Source: Stackebrandtia nassauensis DSM 44728 (GTDB taxonomy: Bacteria > Actinomycetota > Actinomycetes > Mycobacteriales > Micromonosporaceae). From it: a DNA stretch of 64,000 nucleotides. A program made the position numbers and the translations under genes. A model generated the notes under the pieces. The model searched no databases and had not been told where the DNA came from. It was given only the letters and a program-made list of their open reading frames with translations. Positions 54,885-63,845 of this stretch are shown piece after piece; the stretch's first letter is position 1; the number at the start of each line of letters is the position of its first letter. Where the stretch lies: contig NC_013947.1 of assembly GCF_000024545.1 (NCBI RefSeq), positions 5,084,001-5,148,000 of the forward strand, in the 5' to 3' direction.

Positions 54885-55133
54885 ATCCTGTCCTTTCTTC
54901 GTTAAGTCGGAGAAATTCGGTGTCGGCGCATCGGTTGCCTCGATGCGCCGACACTGGGCCTGCGCAGGTCCTGTCCATAGATTCTGCGTGATCCGGCTGA
55001 GGTCCCCCTGAGAGAACCTGAGCAACATCACAGTGCCGCGCCACCTGCGCCGCCGTGGTTTCTTATGGACGTTGTATGCACCGGGCCGTCGAGAATTCAC
55101 CAAGCCCTCACCCCCGCCGTCAAAGGTGCGCCC

Positions 55134-56894
55134 ATGCGAATGCCCCGGATCGCCCTGTCCGCCGCCCTGCTCGTCGCCGCCTCGCTCGGTGTCGCCACGC
55201 CCGCTGCGGCCGCTGAACCCGTCACCGTCAAGCTGCTGTCCATCGCCGACTTCCACGGCCAGCTCGCCCCGCCCCCGGCCAACGACGGCGGCCAGATCCC
55301 CGGCCCGAACGGCTCGAAGGTCACCGTCGGCGGCGCCGCCTACCTGGCCACCCACCTGAAGAACCTGCGCGCCGACGCCGAGAACTCGATGCTCATCGCC
55401 GCCGGTGACCAGTTCTCCGGTTGGCCGTTCACCGTCGAGATCCACCGCGACGAACCCACCGTCGAGGTGCTCAACAACCTGGGCCTGGACGTCAACGGCG
55501 TCGGCAACCACGAGCTGGACGTCTCGCGCGACTTCCTCGTCGACCACATGGCCAAGGGCGAGTGCTTCGGCGAGATCGGCGAGGACTCCTGCTTCACCGA
55601 CTCGTCCGGACAGCGGTTCCACGGCGCCGACTTCGACATGTCCACCGCGAACGTGGTGGCGAAGAACAACGGCGAACCGATCCTGGCGCCGTACGTGATC
55701 AAGGAGATGAAGGCACCCGACGGCAGCACCATCCCGGTCGGCGTCATCAGCATCACCCCGCCGGGCACCGAGCACGGCTCGACGTCGTACCAGACCGACG
55801 TCACGACGCTCGACTCCGTCGAGACGCTCAACAAGTACGCCGCCGAGCTGAAGGCCAAGGGCGTCAACGCGATCGTCGCCAACGTCCACGACGGCGCGGC
55901 GAACAGGTCCAGCAGCGCCTCGTACAACGACTGCGACCTCAAACCCGACGGTCCGCTGGTGAAGGTCGCCAACGAGGCCTCGTCCGACATCGACGCGATC
56001 GTCGGCGGCCACTGGCACACCCGCTTCAACTGCACGCTGCCCGACCCGGCGGGCAACCCGCGTCCGGTGGTCGAGCCCGGTCACCACGGCGGCGTCATCA
56101 ACGAGATCAACCTGGCGCTGGATCCGGCCACCGGCGAGGTCGACCGCGCCGCGACGACCTCGGAGAACCACCCCGTCACCCGCGACGTGACCCCCGACCC
56201 GGAAATGCAGGACATCGTCGACTACTGGAACGAGCAGGGCGACAAGCGCTTCGCGCGTCCGGTCGCGGAGCTGGACGGCGACTTCACCCGCGTCAAGGAC
56301 GACTCCGGCGAGAGCACGATGGGCAACCTCACCGCCGACGTCAACCTGTGGACCGCCAACCACTCCCACGGGGGCGAGGCCGACTTCGCGATCACGATGA
56401 CCGACCCGCACAAGGGCAGCAACGCCATCCGCGCCGATCTGAAGGTCGCCGACAGCGGCAAACCCGGCGACGCCGAGGGCAGAGTCATGGAGGGCGAGGC
56501 CTGGGACGCGTACGGGTACAACAACCCGGTGCTGACGGTGTCGCTGACCGGCGAACAGATCGACGCCGCCCTGGAGCAGCAGTGGACCTCGGCGAAGTTC
56601 GCGCCGCTGGCGGTGTCGTCGAACGTCGAGTACTCGTTCTCGGCCTCGGCGCCGATCGGCTCCAAGGTCGAACCCGGCGACGTCCGCATCGACGGCGAAC
56701 CCCTGGACCCGGAGCGGACCTACCGGGTCGCCGCGCTGGCGTACACGCTGCTGGGCAGTGACGGCATCGCCGCGTTCACCGGCTTCACCGAGGCGCACCG
56801 CAACGACCCGCCCGACTTCCTGGCGTTCATCGAATACCTGGAGCAGGCCGGCACGCTGGCCCCGGCACCGCTGGATCGCGTGGACGTCGGGTAG
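55134..56894 (+). CDS. secreted 5'-nucleotidase/UshA-type metallophosphatase
   Basis: 586 residues with a Sec signal peptide (M-R-M-P-R-I, cleavage near A-A-A-A-E). The metallophosphatase motifs are complete: D-F-H-G-Q, G-D-Q-F-S-G, G-N-H-E-L and G-G-H-W-H. The C-terminal domain (about 360-585) holds the substrate-binding region with Y-N-N-P-V-L-T-V. It hydrolyses extracellular nucleotides. AAAGGT is seven bases before the ATG. Divergent from the LolA-type gene across 249 bases; a paralogue lies at 60498-62261. Confidence 0.93.
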   Translation: MRMPRIALSAALLVAASLGVATPAAAAEPVTVKLLSIADFHGQLAPPPANDGGQIPGPNGSKVTVGGAAYLATHLKNLRADAENSMLIAAGDQFSGWPFTVEIHRDEPTVEVLNNLGLDVNGVGNHELDVSRDFLVDHMAKGECFGEIGEDSCFTDSSGQRFHGADFDMSTANVVAKNNGEPILAPYVIKEMKAPDGSTIPVGVISITPPGTEHGSTSYQTDVTTLDSVETLNKYAAELKAKGVNAIVANVHDGAANRSSSASYNDCDLKPDGPLVKVANEASSDIDAIVGGHWHTRFNCTLPDPAGNPRPVVEPGHHGGVINEINLALDPATGEVDRAATTSENHPVTRDVTPDPEMQDIVDYWNEQGDKRFARPVAELDGDFTRVKDDSGESTMGNLTADVNLWTANHSHGGEADFAITMTDPHKGSNAIRADLKVADSGKPGDAEGRVMEGEAWDAYGYNNPVLTVSLTGEQIDAALEQQWTSAKFAPLAVSSNVEYSFSASAPIGSKVEPGDVRIDGEPLDPERTYRVAALAYTLLGSDGIAAFTGFTEAHRNDPPDFLAFIEYLEQAGTLAPAPLDRVDVG

Positions 56895-56976
56895 GTCTCG
56901 TCCTCAGGCAAACTTCAGGACCGCCGGGTATTTTTCAAGGTCACAGCCCCTCGAAGCAGAATGCGACCTCCCCACC

Positions 56977-57654
56977 ATGCGGCTCCTGATTGTCGAAGAC
57001 GAACAGCGGATGGCCAACGCGCTGGCGCGCGGCCTCAAGGCGGACGGTTTCGCCGTCGAGGTCGCCGCCGACGGCGAGGCCGGGCTGGAGGCGGCCCGGT
57101 TCGGCAGCTACGACGCCATCATCTTGGACATCATGCTGCCCAAACTGTCGGGCTACGAGGTGATCCGCACGCTGCGGCGCGAGAACAACTGGGTGCCGGT
57201 GCTGGTGCTGTCGGCCAAGGACGGCGAGTACGACCAGTCGGACGGGCTCGACCTGGGCGCCGACGACTACCTGACCAAGCCGTTCTCGTACGTGGTGTTG
57301 TTGGCCCGGTTGCGGGCGCTGCTGCGGCGCGGCACCCCGGCGCGGCCCTCGGTGCTGACCGTCGGCGACCTGACGCTGGACCCGGCGCGGCACACCGTCC
57401 ACCGCGAGGACACCGAGATCTCACTGTCCACACGCGAGTTCTCGTTGCTGGAATACCTGATGCGCAACGCCGAACAGGTCGTCACGAAGGTGACGCTGTT
57501 GGACCATGTCTGGTCGGCCAGTGAGGACACCCACGTCAACCTCGTCGAGGTCTACATCGGATATCTGCGCAAAAAGATCGACACCCCGTTCGGACGCAGC
57601 AGCCTGCAGACGGTCCGGGGGGCGGGCTACCGGCTGACGGCGGACCGCCGATGA
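56977..57654 (+). CDS. OmpR-type response regulator
   Basis: 225 residues. Receiver residues: V-E-D-E (about 6-9), phospho-Asp in I-L-D-I-M-L-P (about 51) and L-T-K-P-F (Lys about 100); C-terminal winged helix with S-L-L-E-Y-L-M-R-N and V-R-G-A-G-Y-R-L. ATG 56977 is chosen as the start of the receiver; the frame is open upstream. It overlaps its kinase gene by four bases (ATGA). Confidence 0.93.
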   Translation: MRLLIVEDEQRMANALARGLKADGFAVEVAADGEAGLEAARFGSYDAIILDIMLPKLSGYEVIRTLRRENNWVPVLVLSAKDGEYDQSDGLDLGADDYLTKPFSYVVLLARLRALLRRGTPARPSVLTVGDLTLDPARHTVHREDTEISLSTREFSLLEYLMRNAEQVVTKVTLLDHVWSASEDTHVNLVEVYIGYLRKKIDTPFGRSSLQTVRGAGYRLTADRR

Positions 57655-58868
57655 TCCGCCGCTGGAGCACGCTGCCGCTGCGGGTCCGGCTGGTGACCCT
57701 CGGCGTCCTCGGCCTGCTCATCGGCTTCGCGGGCGGCGGCACCGCGCTGGTGCTGTCGCTGCACTACTCGCTGCGCGCCTCGGTAGACGACGCCGCCACC
57801 AAGACCGCCGAGGACATCGCGGGCCTGCTGGTCGACAAGAAACTCCCCGACCGCATCACCACCGGCCGCGACTCCACCATCGTGCAGATCTACGACGCCG
57901 ACGGCAAGTACGTGCGCGGCTCCCAGGGCGCCGACCCGCTGGTGCCGCTGCTGAAGGAGGAGCAGCTGGCCGAGGCCCTCGGCGACGGCGAGCACTTCAC
58001 CGTCGACGTCTCCCGTTCCCAGACCAGCGACCCGTTGCGGGCCACCGCCAAACGCGCGGGCGACCAGATCGTCATCGTCGGCGTCTCGCAGTCCGAACTC
58101 GGCGCGGTCTCGCAACTGGCGGTCGGCCTCACCATCACGCTGGCCATCCTGGCGGTCGCGGTGACGATGGCGCTGTGGTGGATGGTCGGCTGGACGCTGC
58201 GTCCGGTCGAGGCCGCCCGCGCCAAACAGCGTTCCTTCGTGGCCGACGCGGCCCACGAACTGCGCAGCCCGCTGGCGAACATGCGCACCGAACTCGAAGT
58301 GGCCGAACGCATCGGCGCGCCCGACGACCTGGTCGCCGACCTGCTCACCGACGTCGAGCGGCTGTCGCGCATGACCGAGGACCTGCTGCTGTTGGCCCGC
58401 ATGGACGACGCCCGCAGGCCCTGGCGTCCCGAGGACCTCGACATCGTCAAGCTCCTGGAAGTGCTCGCCGAGACCTACGACGACGCCCGGGTCCCGGTCA
58501 CCACCCAGATGGACCGCGCCACCCTGAACCTGCACGCCGACCACGACGGCCTGCACCGCATCTTCACCAACCTCATCGACAACGCGGTCCGCCACGCCGA
58601 GGCCACGGTCGCGATCACCTGCACCACCGACGACTCCGAGGTCGTGGTCTCGGTGTCCGACGACGGCCCCGGCATCCCGTTGGAGGACCGGGAACGCGTC
58701 TTCGACCGCTTCACCCGCCTCGACGACGCCCGCGGCCGCGACTCCGGCGGCACCGGTCTGGGCCTGCCGATCGTGGCCGAACTCGTCGCCGCCCATCGCG
58801 GCTCGATCCGGCTGCACGGCGTCATCCCGCACGGCCTGTGCGCCGAGGTCCGGCTGCCGCGCGAGTGA
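57651..58868 (+). CDS. sensor histidine kinase
   Basis: 405 residues. Two membrane helices (about 15-38 and 155-178) bound a sensor domain, then a HAMP-like segment, D-A-A-H-E-L-R-S-P-L (phospho-His near 202), N-L-I-D-N-A-V-R-H, D-D-G-P-G-I-P and G-G-T-G-L-G-L-P. Partner of the upstream OmpR-type regulator. Ends one base from the convergent LysE gene. Confidence 0.94.
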   Translation: MIRRWSTLPLRVRLVTLGVLGLLIGFAGGGTALVLSLHYSLRASVDDAATKTAEDIAGLLVDKKLPDRITTGRDSTIVQIYDADGKYVRGSQGADPLVPLLKEEQLAEALGDGEHFTVDVSRSQTSDPLRATAKRAGDQIVIVGVSQSELGAVSQLAVGLTITLAILAVAVTMALWWMVGWTLRPVEAARAKQRSFVADAAHELRSPLANMRTELEVAERIGAPDDLVADLLTDVERLSRMTEDLLLLARMDDARRPWRPEDLDIVKLLEVLAETYDDARVPVTTQMDRATLNLHADHDGLHRIFTNLIDNAVRHAEATVAITCTTDDSEVVVSVSDDGPGIPLEDRERVFDRFTRLDDARGRDSGGTGLGLPIVAELVAAHRGSIRLHGVIPHGLCAEVRLPRE

Positions 58869-58869
58869 G

Positions 58870-59508
58870 CTACCCGTCGGCGGCGAGCTTGACTCCGAAC
58901 CCCAGCAGCGCGGTACCGGTGACGGCGTCCATCGCGCGCCGCACCACCCGGCGGCGCAGCCAGTCCCGCACCAGGTGCAGCCCCGCCACCAGGACCAGCA
59001 GCCACAACAGCGTCACCGCGGCGTGGGTGTACGCCAACCCCAGCAGGGTCCCGACCGAACCGTCCCCGCCCGCCATGAACTGCGGCAGCACCGACAGGTA
59101 GAACGCGAACGCCTTCGGGTTGGTGATGTTGGACAGGAACCCCTGCACTCCGGCGCGGGCCACAGCGCCCCGCCGTCGCGCTCGGCCGTCGCCCGCGGCC
59201 TCACCGTCCAGGTACCCGCCACGCCACGCCGACCGCAGCGCCTGCACGCCCAGGTACACCAGGTAGGCGATGCCCGCCCAGCGGATCGCCTCGAAGACCG
59301 GCCGCCACTGGACCAGCAGCAGCCCCACCCCGAACACCGCCGAGGTGCCGTGGACGACGTTGCCGAGCGTGATCCCCACGGAGGCACCGAAACCGAGCCG
59401 CCGTCCGCCGGTCAGGCTGTTCTTCAGCACGACGGCGGTGTCCGGGCCGGGCGACAGCGCCAGCAGGAACGCGAACACCAGGAAGCTCAGGAACATCGCG
59501 GTGGTCAT
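58870..59508 (-). CDS. LysE-family exporter
   Basis: 212 residues, six hydrophobic segments. The family start F-L-L-A-L-S-P-G-P-D-T-A-V-V and G-F-L-S-N-I-T-N-P-K-A-F-A-F (about 122-135) are clear. Exports basic or homoserine-type amino acids; substrate not predictable. An Arg-rich loop (A-R-R-R) lies in the middle. Confidence 0.92.
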   Translation of the reverse strand: MTTAMFLSFLVFAFLLALSPGPDTAVVLKNSLTGGRRLGFGASVGITLGNVVHGTSAVFGVGLLLVQWRPVFEAIRWAGIAYLVYLGVQALRSAWRGGYLDGEAAGDGRARRRGAVARAGVQGFLSNITNPKAFAFYLSVLPQFMAGGDGSVGTLLGLAYTHAAVTLLWLLVLVAGLHLVRDWLRRRVVRRAMDAVTGTALLGFGVKLAADG

Positions 59509-59527
59509 AGCTCGACCCTAACGCGGT

Positions 59528-60424
59528 TCACGCGAGCGCCAGCGCGGCTTCCACGGCGGGAGTCACCGGCAACCGCCGGATCTCGTCGACCTCCAGCCAC
59601 ACAACCTCACTGGTGGACCCGCCGACGTCCTGAATCTCCAGCGGCTTCGGCTCGGCCACGGTCGCGTCGTAGATGACGTGGATCCCGTGGAAGTCCTCCA
59701 CCCGCCCGCTCGGCCCGATCGACTCGGCGTGGTGAATCGACTGAACACACCGCAGCCCGCCCAGCACGGCGTCCTGCGAGGTCTCCTCGACGATCTCGCG
59801 TGACAGCGCCTCGCGCGGCCGCTCCCCGAAGTCGAGGCCACCACCCGGCAGGTGCCACAGCCCCGCCATCGGAAACCCCTCCGGGATCAGCGTCATCAGC
59901 ACCCGCCCCAACGGATCGGTGACCCAGGCGTAGACCCCGACGCGCTGCACCTGCCCGTCCGGAACCGGCGACGGACGTGTGGGAGGCCGGGTGCGCACCA
60001 TCGGCACGGCCCGCACGCCCAGCACCTCCGCGTTGAGCTCGATCATGCGTTTCCCGTCGAGGTCGGCCAGATCGCACCACACGTTGTCCGCGTCGTCGGA
60101 CAGCTCCCCCACCTCGGTCTTCAGCCGTCCCCCGACGTCCTTGACGTCGTACACGACCGACACCTTGTGGTATCGCCAGTCCGGGCCCAACTCGACCAGC
60201 TGCGTCTCCACGGTGCGCAGCGCCGTGACCTCGACGTCGAGCCCGGTCTCCTCCCGCATTTCCCGCACGACGGCGTCCGCCGGGTCCTCGCCGTGGTCCA
60301 GGCCGCCGCCGGGCAGCCACCAGGAATCCGGGACGTCCGAGTTCGCCCGCGTGCGCTGCATCAGCACCCGCCCCCGGTCGTCGGTGAGGATTCCGTAGGC
60401 GCTCACGCGCGTCGTCTTGAGCAT
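59528..60424 (-). CDS. tandem Nudix hydrolase
   Basis: 298 residues with two Nudix domains. The first (about 1-140) has the exact box G-x5-E-x7-R-E-x-x-E-E-x-G (G-G-L-D-H-G-E..R-E-M-R-E-E-T-G). In the second (about 160-298) the box keeps E-x7-R-E-I-V-E-E-T but the final Gly is Ser, so it may be less active. They cleave nucleoside diphosphates linked to another moiety; substrate unknown. Confidence 0.91.
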   Translation of the reverse strand: MLKTTRVSAYGILTDDRGRVLMQRTRANSDVPDSWWLPGGGLDHGEDPADAVVREMREETGLDVEVTALRTVETQLVELGPDWRYHKVSVVYDVKDVGGRLKTEVGELSDDADNVWCDLADLDGKRMIELNAEVLGVRAVPMVRTRPPTRPSPVPDGQVQRVGVYAWVTDPLGRVLMTLIPEGFPMAGLWHLPGGGLDFGERPREALSREIVEETSQDAVLGGLRCVQSIHHAESIGPSGRVEDFHGIHVIYDATVAEPKPLEIQDVGGSTSEVVWLEVDEIRRLPVTPAVEAALALA

Positions 60425-60446
60425 CGGGCAAACCTAGCAACGACAA

Positions 60447-60482
60447 GCCACCCCGGCCCATCGAAATCCGGGCCGGGGTGGC
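60447..60482 (-). terminator. terminator of the second 5'-nucleotidase gene
   Basis: A 13-bp stem (GCCACCCCGGCCC and complement) with a 10-base loop lies 16 bases past the stop codon on the minus strand; TTGTCGTTG follows. Confidence 0.85.
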
Positions 60483-60497
60483 GTCGTCGATCTTGTC

Positions 60498-62261
60498 CTA
60501 CTTCACCGACACCCGGTCGGTCTCCGACGGAGTCAGCTCCGGGTTGTCCTTGAGGAAGCCCCGGACGAACCACTGGTCGTGCGGTCCCTTCTCGAAGTCC
60601 TTGAACTCCTTGAAGGCCGCGAACCCGTCCAGGCCCAGCGCCGTGTACGCCAGCATCGAGACCCGGTAGGTCTTGGCCGGGTCCAACGTTTCACCGTTGA
60701 TCTGAACATCGGCGGGGTTCACCCGGTCGCCGATGGCGGCATCCGCGTCGAAGCTGTACTTCACGTTGGACGACACTCCCAGCGGCGCGAACTTCGTGGC
60801 CGTCCACTGTTGTTCGAGCCCGGCCTCGATCTGCGCCCCGGTCAGCGGGACCGTCAGGATCGGATTACCGAAACCGTAGGCCTTCCACACCTCGAACGCG
60901 GTGACCCGACCGTCGGCGTCACCGGGGTACTCGCTCTTGGCGAAGAACATGTCGCCGTTGAGCGAAGTCGCTCCCTTGTGGGACTCGGTGGCGACCAGGC
61001 CGAAGTCGGCCTTGCCGCCGTCGGTCTGCTCCGAGGCGGCGAGGTTGATGTCGGCGGCCCAGTTGCCCAGGGTGCTCTCGCCCGAGTCGTCCTTCTTACG
61101 GGAGATGTCGCCGGAGTTCTTCGCGACCTCGCTGGCGGCGGCCTTCTCGCCCTTCTCGATCCAGTAGTCGGTGACCTTCTTCATCTCGGCGTCGGGCTCG
61201 ATGTCGCGGGTGACGGCGTGGTTCTCCGACGTCGACTCCTCCCGCACCACCTCACCGGTCGACGGGTCGAGGGCCAGGTTCATCTCGTTGACGACGTTGC
61301 CGCGATCCCCGGCCTCGATGACGAACCGCGGGTTCCCGGCGGGGTCCGGCACCGAGCAGTTGAACCGCCCGTCGCGGTGGCCACCCATGATGGCGTCGAC
61401 GTCCGGCGAGATCTTCGCGGCGGCGTCCATCAGCGGACCGCTGATCTCCTCACAGCCGTTGTAGGGCGCGTCGGGGTTCTTCGGCTTGGCTCCCTCGTGG
61501 ACGTTGACCACGATCGCGTTGACACCCTTGGCCTTGAGCTTCGCGGCGTACTTGTTGACCGCCTCGACCAGATCGGTGGTCTTGTATTCCTTGGTGTAGT
61601 TCGAGTTCATCTTCTCGGTACCGGTCACGGTGCCGTTGATGATCCCCACCGGAATCTTGGTGCCGTCCGGAGTGGTGACCTTCTTGACGACGTAGGGCTC
61701 GTACTGCAACTCGCCCTTGGCGTTGACGAGGTTCGACGAGGACATGTCGAACTCGGAACCGTGGAACCGCTTCCCGGTGGAGTCGTCGAAGCACGAGTCG
61801 ACCCCCGGCTCCCCGAAGCAGGTCCCGTCCACCGTCCGCTTGAGGTAGTCGAGGCTCAGATCGATCTCGTGGTTGCCGACCGTGCTGACGTCGACACCCA
61901 TGGTGTTGAACGCCTCGACGACCGGCTCGTCCAGGTACTCCCACGACTCGTACGGGTACCCACCGAACTGGTCCCCGGCCGACAGCAGCAGCGAGTTCTC
62001 CTGGCCTTCCTGGATCTTCTTGATGTGCGCGGCCAGGTAGTTCGCCCCACCGACGGTGAGTTTCTCACCGTTCGGGCCGGGCAGCTCGGCGTCGGCGCCC
62101 GTGGGAGGCGCGAACTGCCGGTGGAAATCGGTGATCGACAACAGCTGTACGTTCACGGGATCGGCGTCGGCGTACGCCTGACCGTAGATCCCGAGGGCGG
62201 CCAGCGCCGCCAAACAGGTGCCGCCCGCGAGCACGCGGCGGCGTGTTAGCTTGATTTTCAA
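60498..62261 (-). CDS. second secreted 5'-nucleotidase/metallophosphatase, possible Tat substrate
   Basis: 587 residues, paralogue of the gene at 55134. TTG start with GGAAGG about eight bases upstream. The N-terminus has T-R-R-R-V-L-A-G-G followed by a hydrophobic stretch, so Tat export is likely, where the paralogue has a Sec signal. Motifs: D-F-H-R-Q, G-D-Q-F-G-G, G-N-H-E-I, but the last metal motif reads G-G-H-R-D rather than G-G-H-W-H. E. coli UshA also deviates here (G-H-S-Q), so activity with altered specificity is plausible. Alone between a terminator and the LbH gene. Confidence 0.93.
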   Translation of the reverse strand: MKIKLTRRRVLAGGTCLAALAALGIYGQAYADADPVNVQLLSITDFHRQFAPPTGADAELPGPNGEKLTVGGANYLAAHIKKIQEGQENSLLLSAGDQFGGYPYESWEYLDEPVVEAFNTMGVDVSTVGNHEIDLSLDYLKRTVDGTCFGEPGVDSCFDDSTGKRFHGSEFDMSSSNLVNAKGELQYEPYVVKKVTTPDGTKIPVGIINGTVTGTEKMNSNYTKEYKTTDLVEAVNKYAAKLKAKGVNAIVVNVHEGAKPKNPDAPYNGCEEISGPLMDAAAKISPDVDAIMGGHRDGRFNCSVPDPAGNPRFVIEAGDRGNVVNEMNLALDPSTGEVVREESTSENHAVTRDIEPDAEMKKVTDYWIEKGEKAAASEVAKNSGDISRKKDDSGESTLGNWAADINLAASEQTDGGKADFGLVATESHKGATSLNGDMFFAKSEYPGDADGRVTAFEVWKAYGFGNPILTVPLTGAQIEAGLEQQWTATKFAPLGVSSNVKYSFDADAAIGDRVNPADVQINGETLDPAKTYRVSMLAYTALGLDGFAAFKEFKDFEKGPHDQWFVRGFLKDNPELTPSETDRVSVK

Positions 62262-62367
62262 CGTTTACCTTCCAAAAGGGTCAATGCTGGGAGCATGCGT
62301 CGACCGCGCCACAATACCCGGTAGCGGTGAACAAAACCGCCCGATGACCTGTCGCGTTGGGTCAACT

Positions 62368-62907
62368 TCAGGCGCGTTCGCCGATGACCCGGGCGGGGAC
62401 GCCCGCGGCGATGGCGTTGGGTGGGATGTCCCTGGTGACGACGGACCCGGCGCCGATGACGGCGCCGTCGCCGATGCGCACGCCCCGGGTGACGGTGACC
62501 TTGGTGCCGAGCCAGCAGCCGGAGCCGACGCGGACGGCGGACTTGACGATGCCCTGGTCCATGATCGGGGTCGTGGTGTCGGCGAAGCGGTGGTCGAAGT
62601 CGATGATGTAGACGTCGTCGGCGATGAGGGTTTCGGGGCCGATGTGGATGTCGAGGTAGGAGTTGACGGTGACGCGGGCGCCGAATACGCAGCGGTCGCC
62701 GATGTGGACGGTGCCCTCGTGGGCGCGGATGGCGCAGTCGGCGCCGAGACGGACGTCGCGGCCCAGGATGAGACGGCCGTAGGTGCGGCGGGCCGTGAGG
62801 GTGACGCGGCGGCCGAGGTAGACCATGCCCCGACAGCGGATCCAGGGGCGGCGAAGCCGCAGCCAGGCGAACCGCAGGTAATCGGGTGTGAATCTCAGCC
62901 GCCACAC
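62368..62907 (-). CDS. left-handed beta-helix acetyltransferase (maltose O-acetyltransferase-like)
   Basis: 179 residues. Hexapeptide repeats (for example I-G-D-R-C-V, I-G-P-E-T-L-I-A-D-D-V, I-G-D-G-A-V-I-G-A-G-S-V-V) form the LbH fold; F-D-H-R-F-A is the His-containing active-site loop. O-acetylates a sugar or sugar-lipid. GTG 62907 starts six bases past the methyltransferase stop; no ATG is available, so start is uncertain. Confidence 0.83.
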   Translation of the reverse strand: MWRLRFTPDYLRFAWLRLRRPWIRCRGMVYLGRRVTLTARRTYGRLILGRDVRLGADCAIRAHEGTVHIGDRCVFGARVTVNSYLDIHIGPETLIADDVYIIDFDHRFADTTTPIMDQGIVKSAVRVGSGCWLGTKVTVTRGVRIGDGAVIGAGSVVTRDIPPNAIAAGVPARVIGERA

Positions 62908-62912
62908 GCAGT

Positions 62913-63845
62913 TCAGAGACTCCGTCGTCCTGTCACGAGGACATTGTAGAAGAGGTCCTTGGGGAGGACCTGCGACAATCCTGAGTCGACCTTGGACAGT
63001 GTCTTCCAGGCGCCCGCGGCGAAGTTGGCCCAGCCGAAGCCGAGTTTGCCGGGTGGCACGGCGGCTTCGAAGGTGCGCACCGGCCAGCCGAGGAAGGCGG
63101 CGGTGAGTTCCTCGGTGCTGGTCTCGACCTCGACGGCTCCGGCGGACTCGGCCAGGTCGGCCAGTTCGCCGGGGACGAAGGTGTGCAGGTCGACGACGGC
63201 CTCCAAGGCCGCCGCGGCGGAGGACTCGTCGAGTTCCTCCTGGGGGCGGCGCCAGTCGGACAGGAACGGGAGCCTGGTGACCGTGGTGGTGGCCCACCAG
63301 GTGAGGCGGCCCAGGTGGCGGGCGTAGAAGTCGCCGATACGGGAGGGTTCGCCCGCGAACACGAACCGGCCGCCGGGTTTGAGGACCCGCAGGACCTCGC
63401 GCATGGCCTGTTCGACGTCGGGGATGTGGTGCAGGACGGCGTGGCCGACGACCAGGTCGACGCTGGCGTCCTCGCACGGGATGGTCTCGGCGTCGGCGAC
63501 CCGGCCGGTCACGTCGAGGCCGAGGTTGTCGGCGTTGCGGCAGGCCACCTCGACCATCTTGGATGAGATGTCGGTGACGACGCCCTGTTTGGCCACGCCC
63601 GCCTGCATCAGGTTCAGCAGGAAGAAACCGGTGCCGCTGCCCAGCTCGAGCGCGGTGCCGTAGGGCCAGGCGGTGTCGTCCTCGCCGGTGGCCAGGGTGA
63701 ACCGGTCCCGGGCGTAGTCGACGCAGCGCTGGTCATAGGAGATGGACCACTTGTCGTCGTAGGTCTCGGCTTCCCAGTCGTGGTACAGGATGTTGGCACG
63801 CTTGGGGTCGGATCGCGCGGCCTCGACCTCGTCGAAACCGGTCAT
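62913..63845 (-). CDS. class I SAM-dependent methyltransferase
   Basis: 310 residues. SAM motif I is L-E-L-G-S-G-T-G-F-F (about 67-76), followed by V-V-T-D-I-S, V-A-D-A-E-T-I-P, and V-V-G-H-A-V-L-H-H-I-P-D-V (motif III region). The methyl acceptor is unknown. It overlaps the stop of the enoyl-CoA hydratase gene by four bases (ATGA) and precedes the LbH acetyltransferase, suggesting one operon. Confidence 0.9.
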   Translation of the reverse strand: MTGFDEVEAARSDPKRANILYHDWEAETYDDKWSISYDQRCVDYARDRFTLATGEDDTAWPYGTALELGSGTGFFLLNLMQAGVAKQGVVTDISSKMVEVACRNADNLGLDVTGRVADAETIPCEDASVDLVVGHAVLHHIPDVEQAMREVLRVLKPGGRFVFAGEPSRIGDFYARHLGRLTWWATTTVTRLPFLSDWRRPQEELDESSAAAALEAVVDLHTFVPGELADLAESAGAVEVETSTEELTAAFLGWPVRTFEAAVPPGKLGFGWANFAAGAWKTLSKVDSGLSQVLPKDLFYNVLVTGRRSL

